64,000 bases of DNA from Phyto melanocephala (taxonomy: Eukaryota; Arthropoda; Insecta; Diptera; Rhinophoridae), in the NCBI GenBank assembly GCA_941918925.1, contig OW799233.1, positions 28,588,421-28,652,420 on the forward strand. Reading direction: 5' to 3'. Shown here in pieces: positions 1-12,874 of this stretch. The first letter of the stretch is position 1. Each line of letters begins with the position of its first letter. The translations under genes and the position numbers were made by a program. The notes under the pieces were generated by a model that did no database searches, had not been told where the DNA came from, and saw only the letters and a program-made list of their open reading frames with translations.

Positions 1-139
1 AAAAACAAAAATAAAAACACCTTTTAAATTTATAATTTTACGAATACTTATTTTATTTAGCTAATTACGGAAAAATTATAAATCTACAAACGTTTTCCTC
101 TATATATTAATAGATTCCAATACAGTATTAAACATTATA

Positions 140-380
140 AAGGGTGTCCAAATTTAAAGTATCAATGGTCAATGGAAATCGCCAAAGGGTATAATTCAAA
201 TTTAGAAATAAATCAATTAATCAAAAAATTTTAAGTAATACTTTTTTCTGTGTGACTAACATAATTCCTTTAGTTTTTACCCGGAACCTACTTGAAGAAA
301 ACTGAAATAAAAGTATTTTTAATATTTAAAAAAAAAAATTTTTTTTTAATTAAAATGATACCTCAATTTTGGGCACCCTT
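140..380. mobile_element. MITE with terminal inverted repeats, about 241 bp
   Basis: The ends are inverted copies: AAGGGTGTCCAAATTTAAAG on the left and, reversed, AAGGGTGCCCAAAATTGAGG on the right. The element is flanked by TA on both sides, which fits a Tc1/mariner-type target duplication. There is no coding capacity. The superfamily call rests only on the TA flank. Confidence 0.6.
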
Positions 381-383
381 TAT

Positions 384-2538
384 TTATCTTAAATATGCTA
401 AAGACATTTGGAATTTTTATTTCTGCTTTATTAACTACTAAAAGCAGTAACAAAAAATCACCTTAACCGGTGCTAAATTCGTAAAATTATCTCTGAGGTG
501 ATTTAAATAATAGGTTTTCATTAAAAAAAATGTTGACGAAAATCAAAAAAAAAAATAATAAAATTATTGCGCTTTTTAGAGCGTTTCGAGTTATAGCTTA
601 GCGCCTTTTGGTTAAAAATAGTTGACATCCCTGTATAAAATACAAAACAAAGAGAGTGTTTTGTTGACGGAGTTTATTCTGATTAAATAAATATATTTTT
701 GAAACATTTTAACACTGTTAACAAAATTCCACTTAATCTTAAAACCTATTATATAGTATAGTTTAAATTTCTTTAATCTAATATATAACATTCTCGTGTC
801 GTGGTGTTTGTAATTAAAATCCTCCGAAATGTCTATACCGATTTTCATGAAATTTTGTGTGCATATCGGGTAGGTCGGTCAATGTCTATTTTTCATACCC
901 CTAAACGCCACCCCTTTTTTCACGCCCCACAGGTAGGCCAGAATGCTGAACAGATCTTCTTGAAATTTTCACATAATATATCTAAGACTCTTATATACTT
1001 AAAATTATACTTTTTTTAACACTCCTACTTTAACGGCCCCTTTTTTTAATTATATACTTACATATATCGATATAGTTTTAACTATTTTTCCTCAAATTGT
1101 ACACAATTTATATTCCAGTCAATGCAGAAATAAACGTTTAAGAGTCGGCCAACATCTATTTTTCATACTCCTAAAAATTTTGGGTGATTCACCCCAAAGG
1201 ACAATTTATGCCTCACCAAAAATAACGTAACGACTTCAATGAAAATTTAAACTAAGATCTGCAAACCGTAGAACACATATGGTTGACTTTTTCTTTTTTT
1301 TATGAAAAAAAAAATTCCTAAAAATAATTTATATGGAAAAACAACGTTTGCCGGGTCAACTAGTTTTATTATAAAGTTTAATATCATTTTGTTATAAAGT
1401 TTAATTTTATTATAAAGTTTAATATCATTAAATTTTGTTATAAAGTTTAAATTTATTTTAAAGTTTAATATCATTAAATTTTCAAAAATTTTTAAAAATA
1501 AATGTTGCTACTTCAATCATTGATTTTTTACTTAAAAGGGTAGTTTTAGAAAATGGTAGGTTTTAGTAGACTTGTCTGTTTTTTAAGAAAATTTTTAAGA
1601 AAAATTGCTTTTTTTGATCCATCCCTGACGTGTTCCAAATACAGTTAAGAGAATTATTAATGCCAACCTCTTTCCTTTTTTCGGGTACCCTAAAATGTTA
1701 TTTTATTCCATTAGAACTGTATTTTTTTGTTTTAAATATTAACCATGTGTAAGTCTACGAAACTAAATTTAGTAATTGCCTTAAATACAGTTGTCAATAA
1801 AAATCACTCCGATTGAAATTTAATTGTTCGAAATTTGTAATTTGCAATTGTTTCGACCTCCAGCTCGAAAAAATATATTTTACTTTTTTATTGTAAAATT
1901 TTTTTTATAATAAATTTCTTGTATAACAAAATAGCATTATATACGTACATACATACATACATATATTAAATAAAAAAACAGAAATCGAATTATTTGCTTT
2001 ATGACTCATCATCATTTTTTTTGTAAAAATATATTTAGATAGTAATTTAATGTTGACTAAATTTATCAAAGGGGTTATTAAATGTATTATTAAATCAAAT
2101 TCGTATGATAATTATATTGGATAACACTGTTTTCCATAATTATTTGGTAAAAGGAAAATATGTTTGAATACAACAAAAGTTTTTATTAAGAGATATTAAA
2201 TCAAAATTAGAGGCTCTCTTTTAAAAGAAATTTGTATACAACTATTCCGCTTTTCATTTTATGCAAAAAACAGATACATAACATTATCGGCCGTATTAAT
2301 AAGAAATATTATTTGTACAAGACTTCAATAAACCTAAAATATTTTTATAATTACGGCAGTGTATGTCTTTGTTATTTTAAAAGCATAATAAATTAATGAG
2401 TAAGTATGTATGTATGTATAAATAAAGCCTAAACAATATACATACATACATGCATACATATTAAATTGCAAAACTTTAAAAAAACTACAATGGTGGGAAT
2501 AGGAATAAATCAGTATGAAAAGCAAAAAATATAAATAA
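384..2538. other. AT-rich intergenic DNA, no gene recognised
   Basis: No convincing coding region was found; the short open frames have no recognisable similarity and runs of A/T explain them. Direct TTTAAAGTTTAATATCAT-like repeats occur at about 1368-1475. CATA/GTAT microsatellite tracts lie at about 1946-1966 and 2403-2460. Confidence 0.5.
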
Positions 2539-3404
2539 CTAGCCAAACCCGGCGCGCGTTGCTACGCCCCTTAATGAATCGAAATGCATTCTGAATTTTA
2601 ATTGAATATCAAGTGCAAAAACCTAAATATTATAATTTTTTTTATGGGCGTGGCACTGCCCACTTCTCTAATCACGAAATTGTAAAGTCATAACAGCTCA
2701 ATATGTGTGCAAAGTTTCAGAAGAATCGGACCAGTGCAAGTACCTCAAAATTATAATTGTTTTTATGGGCGTGGCCCTGCCCACTTTTCTAATCACGAAA
2801 TTGTAAAGTCATAACAGCTCAATATGTGTGCAAAGTTTCAGGATAATCGGTCCAGTGCAAGTACCTCTAAATAATACCTATTTTTTATGGGCGTGGCACT
2901 GCCCACTTTTCTAATCATGAAATTATTTAGTTATGACAGCTCAATATGCGTGCAAAGTTTCAGAAAAATCGGTCTGGCGCAAGTACCTCAAAATTATAAC
3001 GTTTTTTTATGGGCGTGGCCCTGCCCACTTTTTTAATAACGAAATTATATGGTTATGACAGCTTAGTATGTGTGCAAAGTTTCAGAAAAATCGGTCCAGT
3101 GCAAGTACCTCAAAATTAAAACTTTTTTAGGGGCGTGGCCCCGCCCACTTTTCTTATCACGAAATTATTTAGTCATGACAGCTCGATATGTGTGCAAAGT
3201 TTTAGAAAAATCGGTCAAGTGCAAGTAGCTAAAACCGATAACTAATTTTTTATGGGCGTGGCTCCGCCCACTTTTTTATCCATAAACACTCCCTGGTATG
3301 TGTACAACAACTTACCCAAGTTTGAGCCCGATCGGTTTTACAGTTTCGGAGTCTATAGCTAACACACACACACACACACAGAGTTTCACTTTTATATATA
3401 TAGA
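2539..3404 (-). mobile_element. Non-autonomous Helitron, copy 1 (866 bp)
   Basis: Read on the minus strand it starts TCTATATATATAAAAGTG, has a (GT)n tract close to the 5' end, and ends with a GC-rich segment (CGCGCGCCGGG) followed by CTAG. It lies between an A and a T, the classic Helitron insertion site. The body consists of about six direct repeats of about 121 bp, each with a GGGCGTGGC...GCCCACTT core (starts near 2645, 2767, 2889, 3011, 3131 and 3255). No Rep/helicase gene is present, so it depends on a relative. A second full copy lies at 25556-26425 in the other orientation. Confidence 0.8.
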
Positions 3405-4378
3405 TAAAAACTATTTTAGTGACATTGTAACCTTCATTAATTAAAAAAAAAAAAAAAATAAAGTTCAGATGTACTAAATTTTTCTAATTACGTATATATG
3501 TAGATATGTACGAATAGAAGAAAGAAGATTCGATTATATTGTTTTCAGCTTATAGCAAATGTATTTATACAAGCTCAATTCTGACCGCTTTACCAGTCCC
3601 CACAATGTTTTATGTTGTTCCTAAAAATCACAAGATCAGGAAAAACAATTCAACGTGGAAGTAAATAAAATAAACTGTGAACACCAAATTTAAATCTGAG
3701 AAAAATAAAAAAAAGCATCCTTTTAAAAGCAGTTTAAATTATTTACAAAAACAATTTGTATCAAAACGCATTACTTTGTTAATTTTTTGTTTTGTTACAT
3801 ATGTACATGTGATTTGCTTATAGGTTGCTAGCAGGCTAAACCGATTTTAATAGCTCATCTGCAAGAAAAATCCTTTCAAATGGTATATTGGTTTTATACA
3901 AAATCGGTTGCATAATGTAAGCATAAACTTTGTTACAAGAAATGGACACGATTTTCCGGTACGGTCTTATGTAAATAGTACATATGTATGAATGTATTTG
4001 CTTATCAAGTTTCAAAACGTTATCATTTTGTTTTTTAAAGATATAGACAAAGTTTTGCGTTGAGTTAACATTCAAATGGTGAATTAAGAAACAATTACAC
4101 AATTTGCTATTATTGTAATGTATTTTTATACGGAAAAATTTGAAAAATCGAATATTTTTTAAATTATTTTCCCGTTAATACGTACGCAATTAAACATAGT
4201 TTTTGCAATAAGATTTTTGACGTATAAACGGTGAGTTGGTTATTGTTTTAGAACTTACGTGCTAACGAAAAGAAGTCTTAAATAACTTTGTAATTTTTTG
4301 TTTGTTAAAATAGATATTGCACAGAAAACTAAAACTAAACAATTGACACATTAATATTGCGCAGCAAATTAAAAATTA
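3405..4378. other. AT-rich intergenic DNA, no gene recognised
   Basis: No coding region or RNA gene is recognised here. The stretch is low-complexity AT-rich sequence between a Helitron and a DINE-like element. Confidence 0.45.
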
Positions 4379-4960
4379 AACAAGTAAGAATACTATATTC
4401 GGCCGTGCCAGATATGATAATACCCTTCACCATCATGTACTTTGGTATAGTGACCACATCGTAGCTTTGCCTAGATTTCAGATATAATTTTATAAGCCAT
4501 TTATCTTTCTTATTTTTTCGTCTTTGATTTTTACATAGTTACCTGTATTCTACAAGTCAAACGTTTTCATTTAATACTTATATTGGTTGAGAAAACAATG
4601 GCCGCATTTTGTTAAGGCGCCATCTTGGATTTTTACTTTGTCATAGTTAGCTGTATTCTACTGGTATTCGGTTTTGATACCAATATTGAGGTATATTTTA
4701 AATTAATTAAATTTAATCCATATATAAATTTATTGTGCGCCATTTGATAGTTTTTGTATTTTTTTTTTCCTATAACCGATTAGTGTCCAAAATATTTTAC
4801 GAATAGCCCTAGAGGCATATTTTATCTACAAATAGTAGCAAACGTGTCTATAAATTATACTAGCGCTAAAAAATATGTATTTTAATGGTAAAAATATGGA
4901 AAATAACAGAGGCAGTCCAGTTTATTTGCTTATATCTCAGTATAAGAAATAAGAAATATA
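4379..4960 (-). mobile_element. DINE-1-like element, long family-A form, degraded
   Basis: The minus-strand 3' end is recognisable at 4379-4440: CCGAATATAG-like followed by TTCTTACTTG, then a GGTGAAGGGTATTAT-like block. The interior (CATCTTGG and CAAATAGTAGCA blocks) matches the reverse of the long copy at 28588-29505. The 5' end is too diverged to place exactly. Confidence 0.6.
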
Positions 4961-5024
4961 TGTTTGTATGTCCTGAGCTTAAGCTGAAACTACTCATTCT
5001 ATTTCTAATTTTTTGCAACCAGTT

Positions 5025-5275
5025 TATATTGTTATTTATTATAACTTTTTTAGCAACTTATTTACTGAGTTCTGAGGATCTACAAATAGTATTTTAACAA
5101 TTAAAATCTGATTATATTACAGTTATAAAAAAACCACGTATCAACTTAAATTTTAAATAATCACTAAAATTTATCTTTTTGTTAAGCAAAATTCTTATTA
5201 TTTTAAAGTTTTACGTTCTGCACTTTTTCAATTAATCACAGAGTCATTTCCCTGGTTAAAAATCCTATGTCGATG
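5025..5275 (-). mobile_element. Degraded 3' end of the Jockey-type LINE
   Basis: Blocks in order (ATTTAC/GAG, ATAGTATT..ACAATTAA, AACCACG/CGTATCAACTTA, AATCACT, TTCTTATTATTT and TTCTGCA) match the 3' end of the LINE at 39751-43368. The copy is about as diverged as an old fossil and keeps no open frame. Confidence 0.55.
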
Positions 5276-5324
5276 ATACGTGGAATATTTGCATTTATTT
5301 AACAACGTATATTAACAAAAGGCA

Positions 5325-5372
5325 ATCTTTTGTCCCTATACTATGCAAACGAAGTCGCGGGCACATGCTAAT
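5325..5372 (+). mobile_element. Helitron 3'-end fragment (second family)
   Basis: The sequence ACGAAGTCGCGGGCAC followed by ATGCTAA resembles the 3' terminus of insect Helitrons with a CGCGGGCA stem and a CTAR end. Only the terminus is recognised. Confidence 0.35.
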
Positions 5373-5639
5373 ATGTAATATTTTAATAAATATCAGACTT
5401 GAACGTTGCCATTTACTTTTTAATTTCCGATTACTTCACTTATAAGTGGTAATTAAAATTGAATTTTGGCAATTACAAATTTAATTACATTTTGTACTTG
5501 GCACCACGAAATTACCAACTACACACAATTAATAAAGTAATTTCTAATTACATTCAGCGGTGTTCCGGTAATACAGCTACCCAATCTTTCAAGATTTTAC
5601 GGTCCTTAAAAAGTATTACATGTTAAAATCTTGTTTTGT

Positions 5640-6113
5640 CATCTAAATCTATTTTCCTTTTTCTTCTAAAACATACTTTTGCATAATTTTTTGTTGTTGG
5701 CTTTTGAAACATTTTTGAAGTTTTTCTGACTTTTCAATAAGTAGTTTAATGTGAAATTTACCATTGAGGTCGCTATTGTCTCACTAACCCAAGAACTCAA
5801 TGTAGTCAAATTTTTCTTTATTATCATTATCTGAAGAAAGTGCTTCATTTTCACTTGCGCAACTAAAAGCTTTGTAAACAAACATTAATAATTGGCAGAT
5901 GATTTTCAAGTGAAAAACATGGTTGCTGCTAAGGTGCAATAATTTTTCCAGTTTTCAGCATTGTAGAAGCTCCGTCTGTTGTTAGTTGAAGCCTAAACCA
6001 ACTAACAGTTTCTCTAAAAGTTGAACGCAAATCACTGTCAGAATAATAAATATTATATAAATTATATAAATAAATATTTAGAAAAAAATCGGGATTTTAT
6101 GATTGACAGCCCT
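5640..6113 (-). pseudogene. hAT-type transposase remnant with one element end
   Basis: On the minus strand broken frames read in order FRETVSWFRLQLTTDGAS and then, across stops and shifts, a segment with ETIATSMVNFTLNYLL (about 5880-5670). The T-T-D-G-A-S motif is typical of hAT/ZBED transposases. The plus-strand sequence ending GATTGACAGCCCTA at about 6113 looks like a hAT terminus (reverse TAGGGCTGTC). The other terminus was not found. The gene is dead, with several stops and frame changes. Confidence 0.45.
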
Positions 6114-6285
6114 AGTGCAAACATAAAACGTGTGCATTAAATTATATTTAAATACGGCCGCTTTATAAACGGTAAAGTGTTATTTCCAGAGATATTTGAC
6201 TCAAAAAATTATTCTCAATCAGTTATATTAAAAATGAGTGGTTGTGGGATTATTTTAACTTATTTTTATTTATTTTTTATTACTA

Positions 6286-6935
6286 TATATTTATATTTTA
6301 TTCGAACTTTTACTATATATTAAATTTTTAATGTGAACCATTTTTTATTTTGGCTTAAATTCATTTATTCTTTCATTTAACTTTATAATTCAAATTTAAT
6401 TAAATTGTAACCATTTTTAGGAATATTCTTTCTAAAATTATTTCCGATATTAGCCGGGTGGAATGCATTTTCGAAATCAGCTACGATTTCATCATCAGCA
6501 CTCTTTATCGGTATACTACTATGTAATTTAAAATTCCTATTTATGTTACAATTCAATTAAATTTGAATTAGTGAATCTTAGTATTAATTTTCAAATTTGT
6601 TGAATTTCTATTTCACCTATCAAATGACAATTCATAATTTAACATGTTCATATTCTTCTATATTCGTAATACATTTTCGTTATGCTCTCAATATCCATCC
6701 TTTGGCTGAAATTATTGAAAACAAGGTTGTATTTACATTTTCATTTATGTAAGTCCATCTAGGTGATAGACATTCCACTCGGCTAATATCAGAAATAATT
6801 TTAGAAAGAATATTCCTAAAAATGGTTACAATTTAATTAAATTTGAATTATAAAATTAATTGAAAGAATTAATGAACTTAAGCCAAAATAAAAAATGGTT
6901 CACATTGAAAATTTAATATTTTTTATAACAATTAA
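6286..6935. mobile_element. Inverted-repeat element, AATGTGAACC family, copy 1
   Basis: Long inverted arms begin with AATGTGAACCATTTTTTATT at about 6330 and are mirrored at about 6890-6910. The interior contains a segment starting at the CCGATATTAGCC-type motif and ending CTCTTTATCGG (about 6448-6515) that is shared with copies at 43.4, 47.2 and 47.7 kb. There is no coding capacity. The element type is unknown. Confidence 0.65.
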
Positions 6936-6939
6936 TACA

Positions 6940-9900
6940 TTTGTTACATTTAAAATCAAATTTTGTTTTACCAGCAAATCATTTTAACTGAACATTTCAT
7001 TATTATTATTTTTCAGACTCAACATTTAAACTATGGGAAACGGTGAATAAAGCAAAATATATCATTAATTCTAATAATGCTGACTACACTATCAGTCTAC
7101 AGTAATGATAACTAAAGCAAAGGAAACAACACTCCACATCGTCTATTTTAAATAGCCTTTATTTTGTATTATCCTAATCAACTAGAAACACCGGGATATT
7201 TAAAATATATCTGCATACATGCATATATGTATGACAAAATACTATACAATATAAAGGAAAGTTATGTTAAAATTTACAAATTAGTTTTTCTGCAATGTAG
7301 TTAATCCTTAATTTTACATACCCATTAATAACTGTAGACGACTTTCCTCTCAAGAACTTTATTTTTTAACTGGTAGCAGAATAAATAAATTTAAACGTAC
7401 ATTACTCTATATATACTAAATATATTAAATTACATATATAAATAATTCTAAGAATACGTGTAACATGTATTAATGTGCTATTATAAATTGAACAAGAAAT
7501 GCAAACATTAACAGCCAACTACATATTTTTTTTTTATTATATGTATTAGTAACATGAAAAAAAATATATTGCCAAAATTTTATATAAATTTTAATGTAAT
7601 TGAATGTAAGTATATTTTAAAAAATATATATGCACTAAATTGCATTTGAAGTATATACATTTATATTTTAAAATATAAAAACAAACTATTAACAAGTAAA
7701 ATATGTTGTTTAAAAAATACGTATTTATTAAGAAATTGTAAGTCAATAAGTTTTGTTTTCTTTGATTAATTAAAAATGTGATTTAAGCGATTTATATGCA
7801 ATTTAATAATCGCTTTATTTAATTTTATTTCCCAACTTAAATTAAACTTTGATGCAATCTTTCTATAAAAAAAATTTACCAAAAATTAAAGAAATATACA
7901 TACATTTAAAACGTATATTAATGTAAAAGTGCCATTAGGTTTATAGAAATATTTAAATATATAATTTAAATATAACACATACTTCGTTCTTTTTTAAAAT
8001 ATGGACATTTTTTTAACTTAACGTTTAAATGACAGTTTTCGTATAAAAACTTAAATTGTTCAACAGCGTAGTGTTACAATTAAAAAATAACACATAAATA
8101 TTACGTATTCGAAGAAAAAAACATCACATACCCATAACTATTTGAGAAAAAAAAAATAAAGTCTATGTTAAAGGAAAAAAAAACATGTTACTTCGATTAT
8201 TGTTAATATTAATATTTTGTTTGATTCATTACAAACCTCTTTACTTACATTAGCAAAAATTATAATTCTTACACTTTTTGTTCACTACAGCCCTTTTCAC
8301 AACATCATATAATTATCTTAATTTAACAACAATGTTTTGCGTTCCGCCATTTTTCGGTTACAAAACTTAAACAAACTATAAAAAGTATGTTGATACTGTG
8401 TTTTTTGTTGACGAAAAACATTACAATATTTAGAATCGTGAAAAAATTGTTTTCTTAATTTTTCAAGGAATTTTGTAATAAAAAAGAAGTGCAAAACTTT
8501 TTACAATAACAATTTAAAGTAATAATGTACTTGTTTCATATTTTTTAAACTTATAAAATAACAAATATTTCAACAACGTTAATGCTAATTTTTTCTTTTT
8601 ATTTTCCGGTTTATATTTTTATTTTTATTCTCTAGCTGATATTTTAACTAGGATATTTTGTTGCGTTAAATTTAACAGAAACTTTCTGATTAAACTGCTA
8701 ATCGTTCTTTGTAAAATTTAATTTTGCCTAGATAACGATTAAAGTTCATGCTAAATTATAATCAAACTAAATAATATTATTCCCAACTTCTTACAGCGTT
8801 ATGCTTAGTAAAAAACCGTGTGCTGTTAACTTTTTATGGAGAAATTTATATAAAGGAAAGAGAGCATTTCGTTAGTTAGCACACAATTTGTTATTATGCA
8901 TAACACCGTTAACCAATACTGCAAGATAATGCATTCTTAATGCCTCTCTAAATGCAAAAAAGTTTGTCAAAAATTACGTGTTTCAAAATTCCAGCAAAAT
9001 ATCTAAAACAATTCATGTAAACAAACATAATTCACTCATGAAACAGCGTTTTATTTTAATTTTAGTTTATTAATATGCCTCTTACATTTTAATATGTAAG
9101 TCAATTTTTTTTAACGCAGTTTACGCTCGCATTATGCAATCGAAATACATAAATAAAGAATATACTACTTGGAAGGAATTGTCCTGCAGATGTGCACAAG
9201 TTAAGAATTTCAAGAGTTATAAGCGTTTAAAGTTGCTACTAACTCATTCACAAAACATATGTGTGTAACAAAACAAAAAATAAGTAAAAACGTCGAATTA
9301 ACATTGTTGATACAAATTATTTTTGCGAAGAGTGTTTATGGTATACAAAAAAAGAGACTATAGCAGAACCTGCTAGTTCATATAAACACATGATCTCTAA
9401 TGACACGTTAATGTTCAAATCATGCATGTTTCGCCTAAATTGAACAACTTTGTCATGAGTTAAACCCATGTATTCACTATATCTTTTGCATGTCTTTTTT
9501 TTTTTTTTTTTTTTGCTGGGTTGTGAAAAGGTCCGTAATTCTCCTATTTCGTTCCGTTTTTAAATGGTACTGAAAGAAAAAACGCTTATAAACTTAATTA
9601 ACTGGTATTTTCACTGCAATTATCCATAACACTATGAAAAACCACAACAATAAAATGTATAAAATTGTGATCTGTTTAGCAAATTTGTAAATAAGAAAAC
9701 CCGTTTTGCACTCTGTTCATTTAACTTGTGAGAAAATTTCGAATCGAATTGATTGAAAAAATAAATCAAAAATTATATAAAAAATTGTTGACCGCTTGTA
9801 TTTTTATACAAAAAACACTAGAGAATTTTTTGGCAGTTAAATTATTCACAACACTAAAGCAAGCTTAAAACGTTCGATATTAAATAAAAATATGTATTAT

Positions 9901-10644
9901 TTTTTTAACAATAATGCTTGAACTATTTAGTTATACGTGACAGACACATTATAGAAAGAAAAAAACATTACAGAAAATATTTTAAAGAAATATATTTCTT
10001 AATAGATACAAAAGGTTATTTTGTAAAAGTTAAAAGTAAATTAACTTTCAAATATTTATGAAATGAAATGATTACATTGGTAAAATAAAATACGACTAAT
10101 TAAATGTTTATATCAGCAAACATATGTACATTTAAGTATTTTTCTAATTTGAATTTTTGTATATTTTTAATAACAATGTCAAATAAGTTAATTTTCTAAG
10201 AAAATACTATTTCAAGGCTAGAAAATAATTAAATTATTTCCTAATTGAAAAATAATTCCTAACATATTTTTTAATTGATTTGAGTTTTTGAATATATAAT
10301 TTTTATATGTAAAACATACATACAACCTTATGGCACGTTTATCTACATAAATAAACTGAAGATATGTTCACATTAAGCAATTAATTGACGGAATAGCTGT
10401 AATCATAAATAATTTTTTGTTTAATTACAAATTTTCTTAATTTAAACCAATTGCAATATCAACTCATTGTAATATGTCTAAAAAATAAAAGGCCGTAATA
10501 CAAATTTAAGTTAACCTGCAATTCTATTAGTTTTTCAATTCTTAAATATATATTTAAGCAAGTTTAGCAACAAAATTTTAAATCTATATTATATAATTTT
10601 TTGAGGTTATGCTGGAAAAGAACATACAAGTGTATGCACATTGT
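6940..10644. other. Long AT-rich stretch with little recognisable repeat
   Basis: This 3.7-kb block and its continuation at 11409-12874 contain almost none of the repeat families that fill the rest of the window. No open frame of note, splice-site chain or RNA gene was recognised. The right end (about 8940-9520) shares blocks such as TTCATGTAAACAAACA and ATGATCTC.AATGACACG with the CCCAGC element at 51190-51545, and ends TTTTTGCTGGG, so about 0.6 kb of it is probably that element. The remainder could be a long untranslated region or intron of a gene outside the window. Confidence 0.4.
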
Positions 10645-11408
10645 TTTTATACCCTTCACACAGTGAAAAAGGGTATATATAGGTTTGTCATTCCGTGTGA
10701 AATTTCTACAATTTTCATTTCCGACCCCATAAAGTATATATTTTCTGAAAGCTTATGAATAGAGGAGTCGATTAAGCCCTGACCGTCTGTCCGTCTGACC
10801 GTCTGTCCGTGTGTATGTTGAAATCAACTTTTTGAAGCCCCCCGACATAGGTTGGACCCGGGTAAGGTATTAAAATATCAGAAATATTCGGGAGTAGATC
10901 GCTATTGAAAATCAGAAACATCGGTACATAAACAACTGAGATATGAGCAAAAACCCACGACCACCTCGATTTTCTTTTCATAAAAACAACATTACAACAA
11001 CAACATACATACATACAAACGTGTATACTGGTTAGAGAAAACGTGGCATCGAATCCCAGCTGAGGCAAAAAAAAATTTTTTTAAATTTTTTTAAAATTTT
11101 TTTTTTTAATTTTTTTTTTATTTTTTATTTAATATATTATATATATTTTTATTATTATTTTTTTTTATTTTTTTTTTTTTAATTTTTTTTTTATTTTTTT
11201 TTTGTTTTATATATATTATATATGTATATAATAATTTTTTTTTTTTAAATTTTTTTTTTAAATTTTTTTTTTTAAATTTTTTTTTTATTTTTTATTTTTT
11301 TTTTGTTTTTTTTTAACATACATACGTGAATTTACTGTTATTGCATGACTACACGTTGTGAAGGGTATATAAGATTCGGCACGGCCGAATATAGCGCTTT
11401 TACTTGTT
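10645..11408 (+). mobile_element. DINE-1-like element, family A, complete
   Basis: It starts TTTTTATACCCTTCACACAG and contains GACCCCATAAAGTATATA, a GTCTGTCCGTCTG run, a (CATA)n tract and about 250 bp of poly-T-rich sequence. It ends with the hairpin CGGCACGGCCG and then GCGCTTTTACTTGTT. Order and wording match the Drosophila DINE-1/INE-1 plan (Helentron-associated, non-autonomous), as remembered. No protein is encoded. Confidence 0.75.
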
Positions 11409-12874
11409 CAAAATACATTTGGTATTAGCTAAAACAACAGTAATGCAATCTTATCTAAAGAAATATTAAATTAAAAAGTAGACTGTATACAGTGCTTCAT
11501 GCATAGAAATAAAAAAATAAATATTATAAAAAAGTAATAAATATATACATACGTACATACATAAATATAAATAGATATACATACTTACATATACTTTATA
11601 TGAAAATAGGCTTAATTTAATTATGAAAAACGATGGTAGCAACTATTTGCGCACAAATTTGTCTTAAAAAAAAAACCTAAAAAATGCCAAGATTTTTTAA
11701 CGAATACAATTACATACCTAGTTAAAATATAAAAATAATAATAAAAAAAAAAGTTTTTATACGTTTAGAATTAAAAACAAATTTATTAAGTGCCCTGTAA
11801 AAAATTATAATAATTAATTTAATAAAAATTCTAGCATTTTTGGCTTTATTTAATAAATGTAGTTATTCGAAAAACATTTACAACAAGTAATACAATTTTT
11901 TTAAACAATTATATGTAATATATAGAAAAATTAAATACAATTTTTTACATACAAATCAAATCTTTATAAAATAAAACTATAAACGTTTTCCCAATGTATT
12001 AGCAACGAAATAAATTTTCTAAAATACACAGTATTGTTACTGATATACTTCTTAAAAACTATACCACAATAATTACCTATCCTAAAAACAACAAATTTAT
12101 TTAAAAACAAATTAATTGAATAGGTATATAAACCATATTTTCAAATAACCACCTGTATGAAAATAATAATAAACTTTCTTTTTATACATAAATTAAAAAT
12201 TTTAATGGTCATATCTTTGAATGTAGAAAATAAATGTAATAAACAAAAAAAAAAACATAATAAATACAAATTTAAAAGCCTGTTACATGAAAACTGTCTG
12301 TATTACAAAATATATTCCGTTTACATTTTACTTATGTATAGTGTAATATTAATAAAAAAAATAAATAATAAAAGTTTAAAAAAATAATAAAATAATAATT
12401 TATATAAAACTGCAGTTTAGTTTTCTTTCTGAATCATATTTTTATACATACACATATACAGCATATATATACACAAATTTTTGTATATTTTTATTTAATA
12501 TTATATATTTTATTAAATGCATGTATGCATTATTTTATATATTAGTTTATAATTTATAAAATTTAAAGCATCTTATTATTTGTTAAATATATTCGTTATT
12601 TTTAAAATTAAATTATATTGTTTAATTGCTTTATTTACCCCTGAAATTTTCAGCAAAATAAGGCTTTTAATTGAAACGACAAATCAAAAGGAAATCCAAT
12701 ATATTGGGCTTGTTTGTGGTCCAAATATGATTATTGGACTGCGATTTTCTTGTACTTAAAATCAAACACACGTGCTAAATAATTAAAAACACACGCTAAA
12801 AAAATAGAAAAATATCCAATAAACATATGAACAAAAAAAATTACTTATAAGGGACTTAGAGCACAAGGGGTTCA
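11409..12874. other. AT-rich intergenic DNA, no gene recognised
   Basis: Mostly A/T runs with ATACATAC tracts near 11550-11595 and 12440-12470. It is a continuation of the repeat-poor region that precedes the DINE-like insertion. No feature can be supported. Confidence 0.4.

Noticed and set aside
11070..11320. Poly-T-rich block as a possible satellite or matrix attachment region
   Set aside because: The same T- or A-rich tract is an internal part of family-A DINE-like elements (17.6, 22.4, 54.3 kb).
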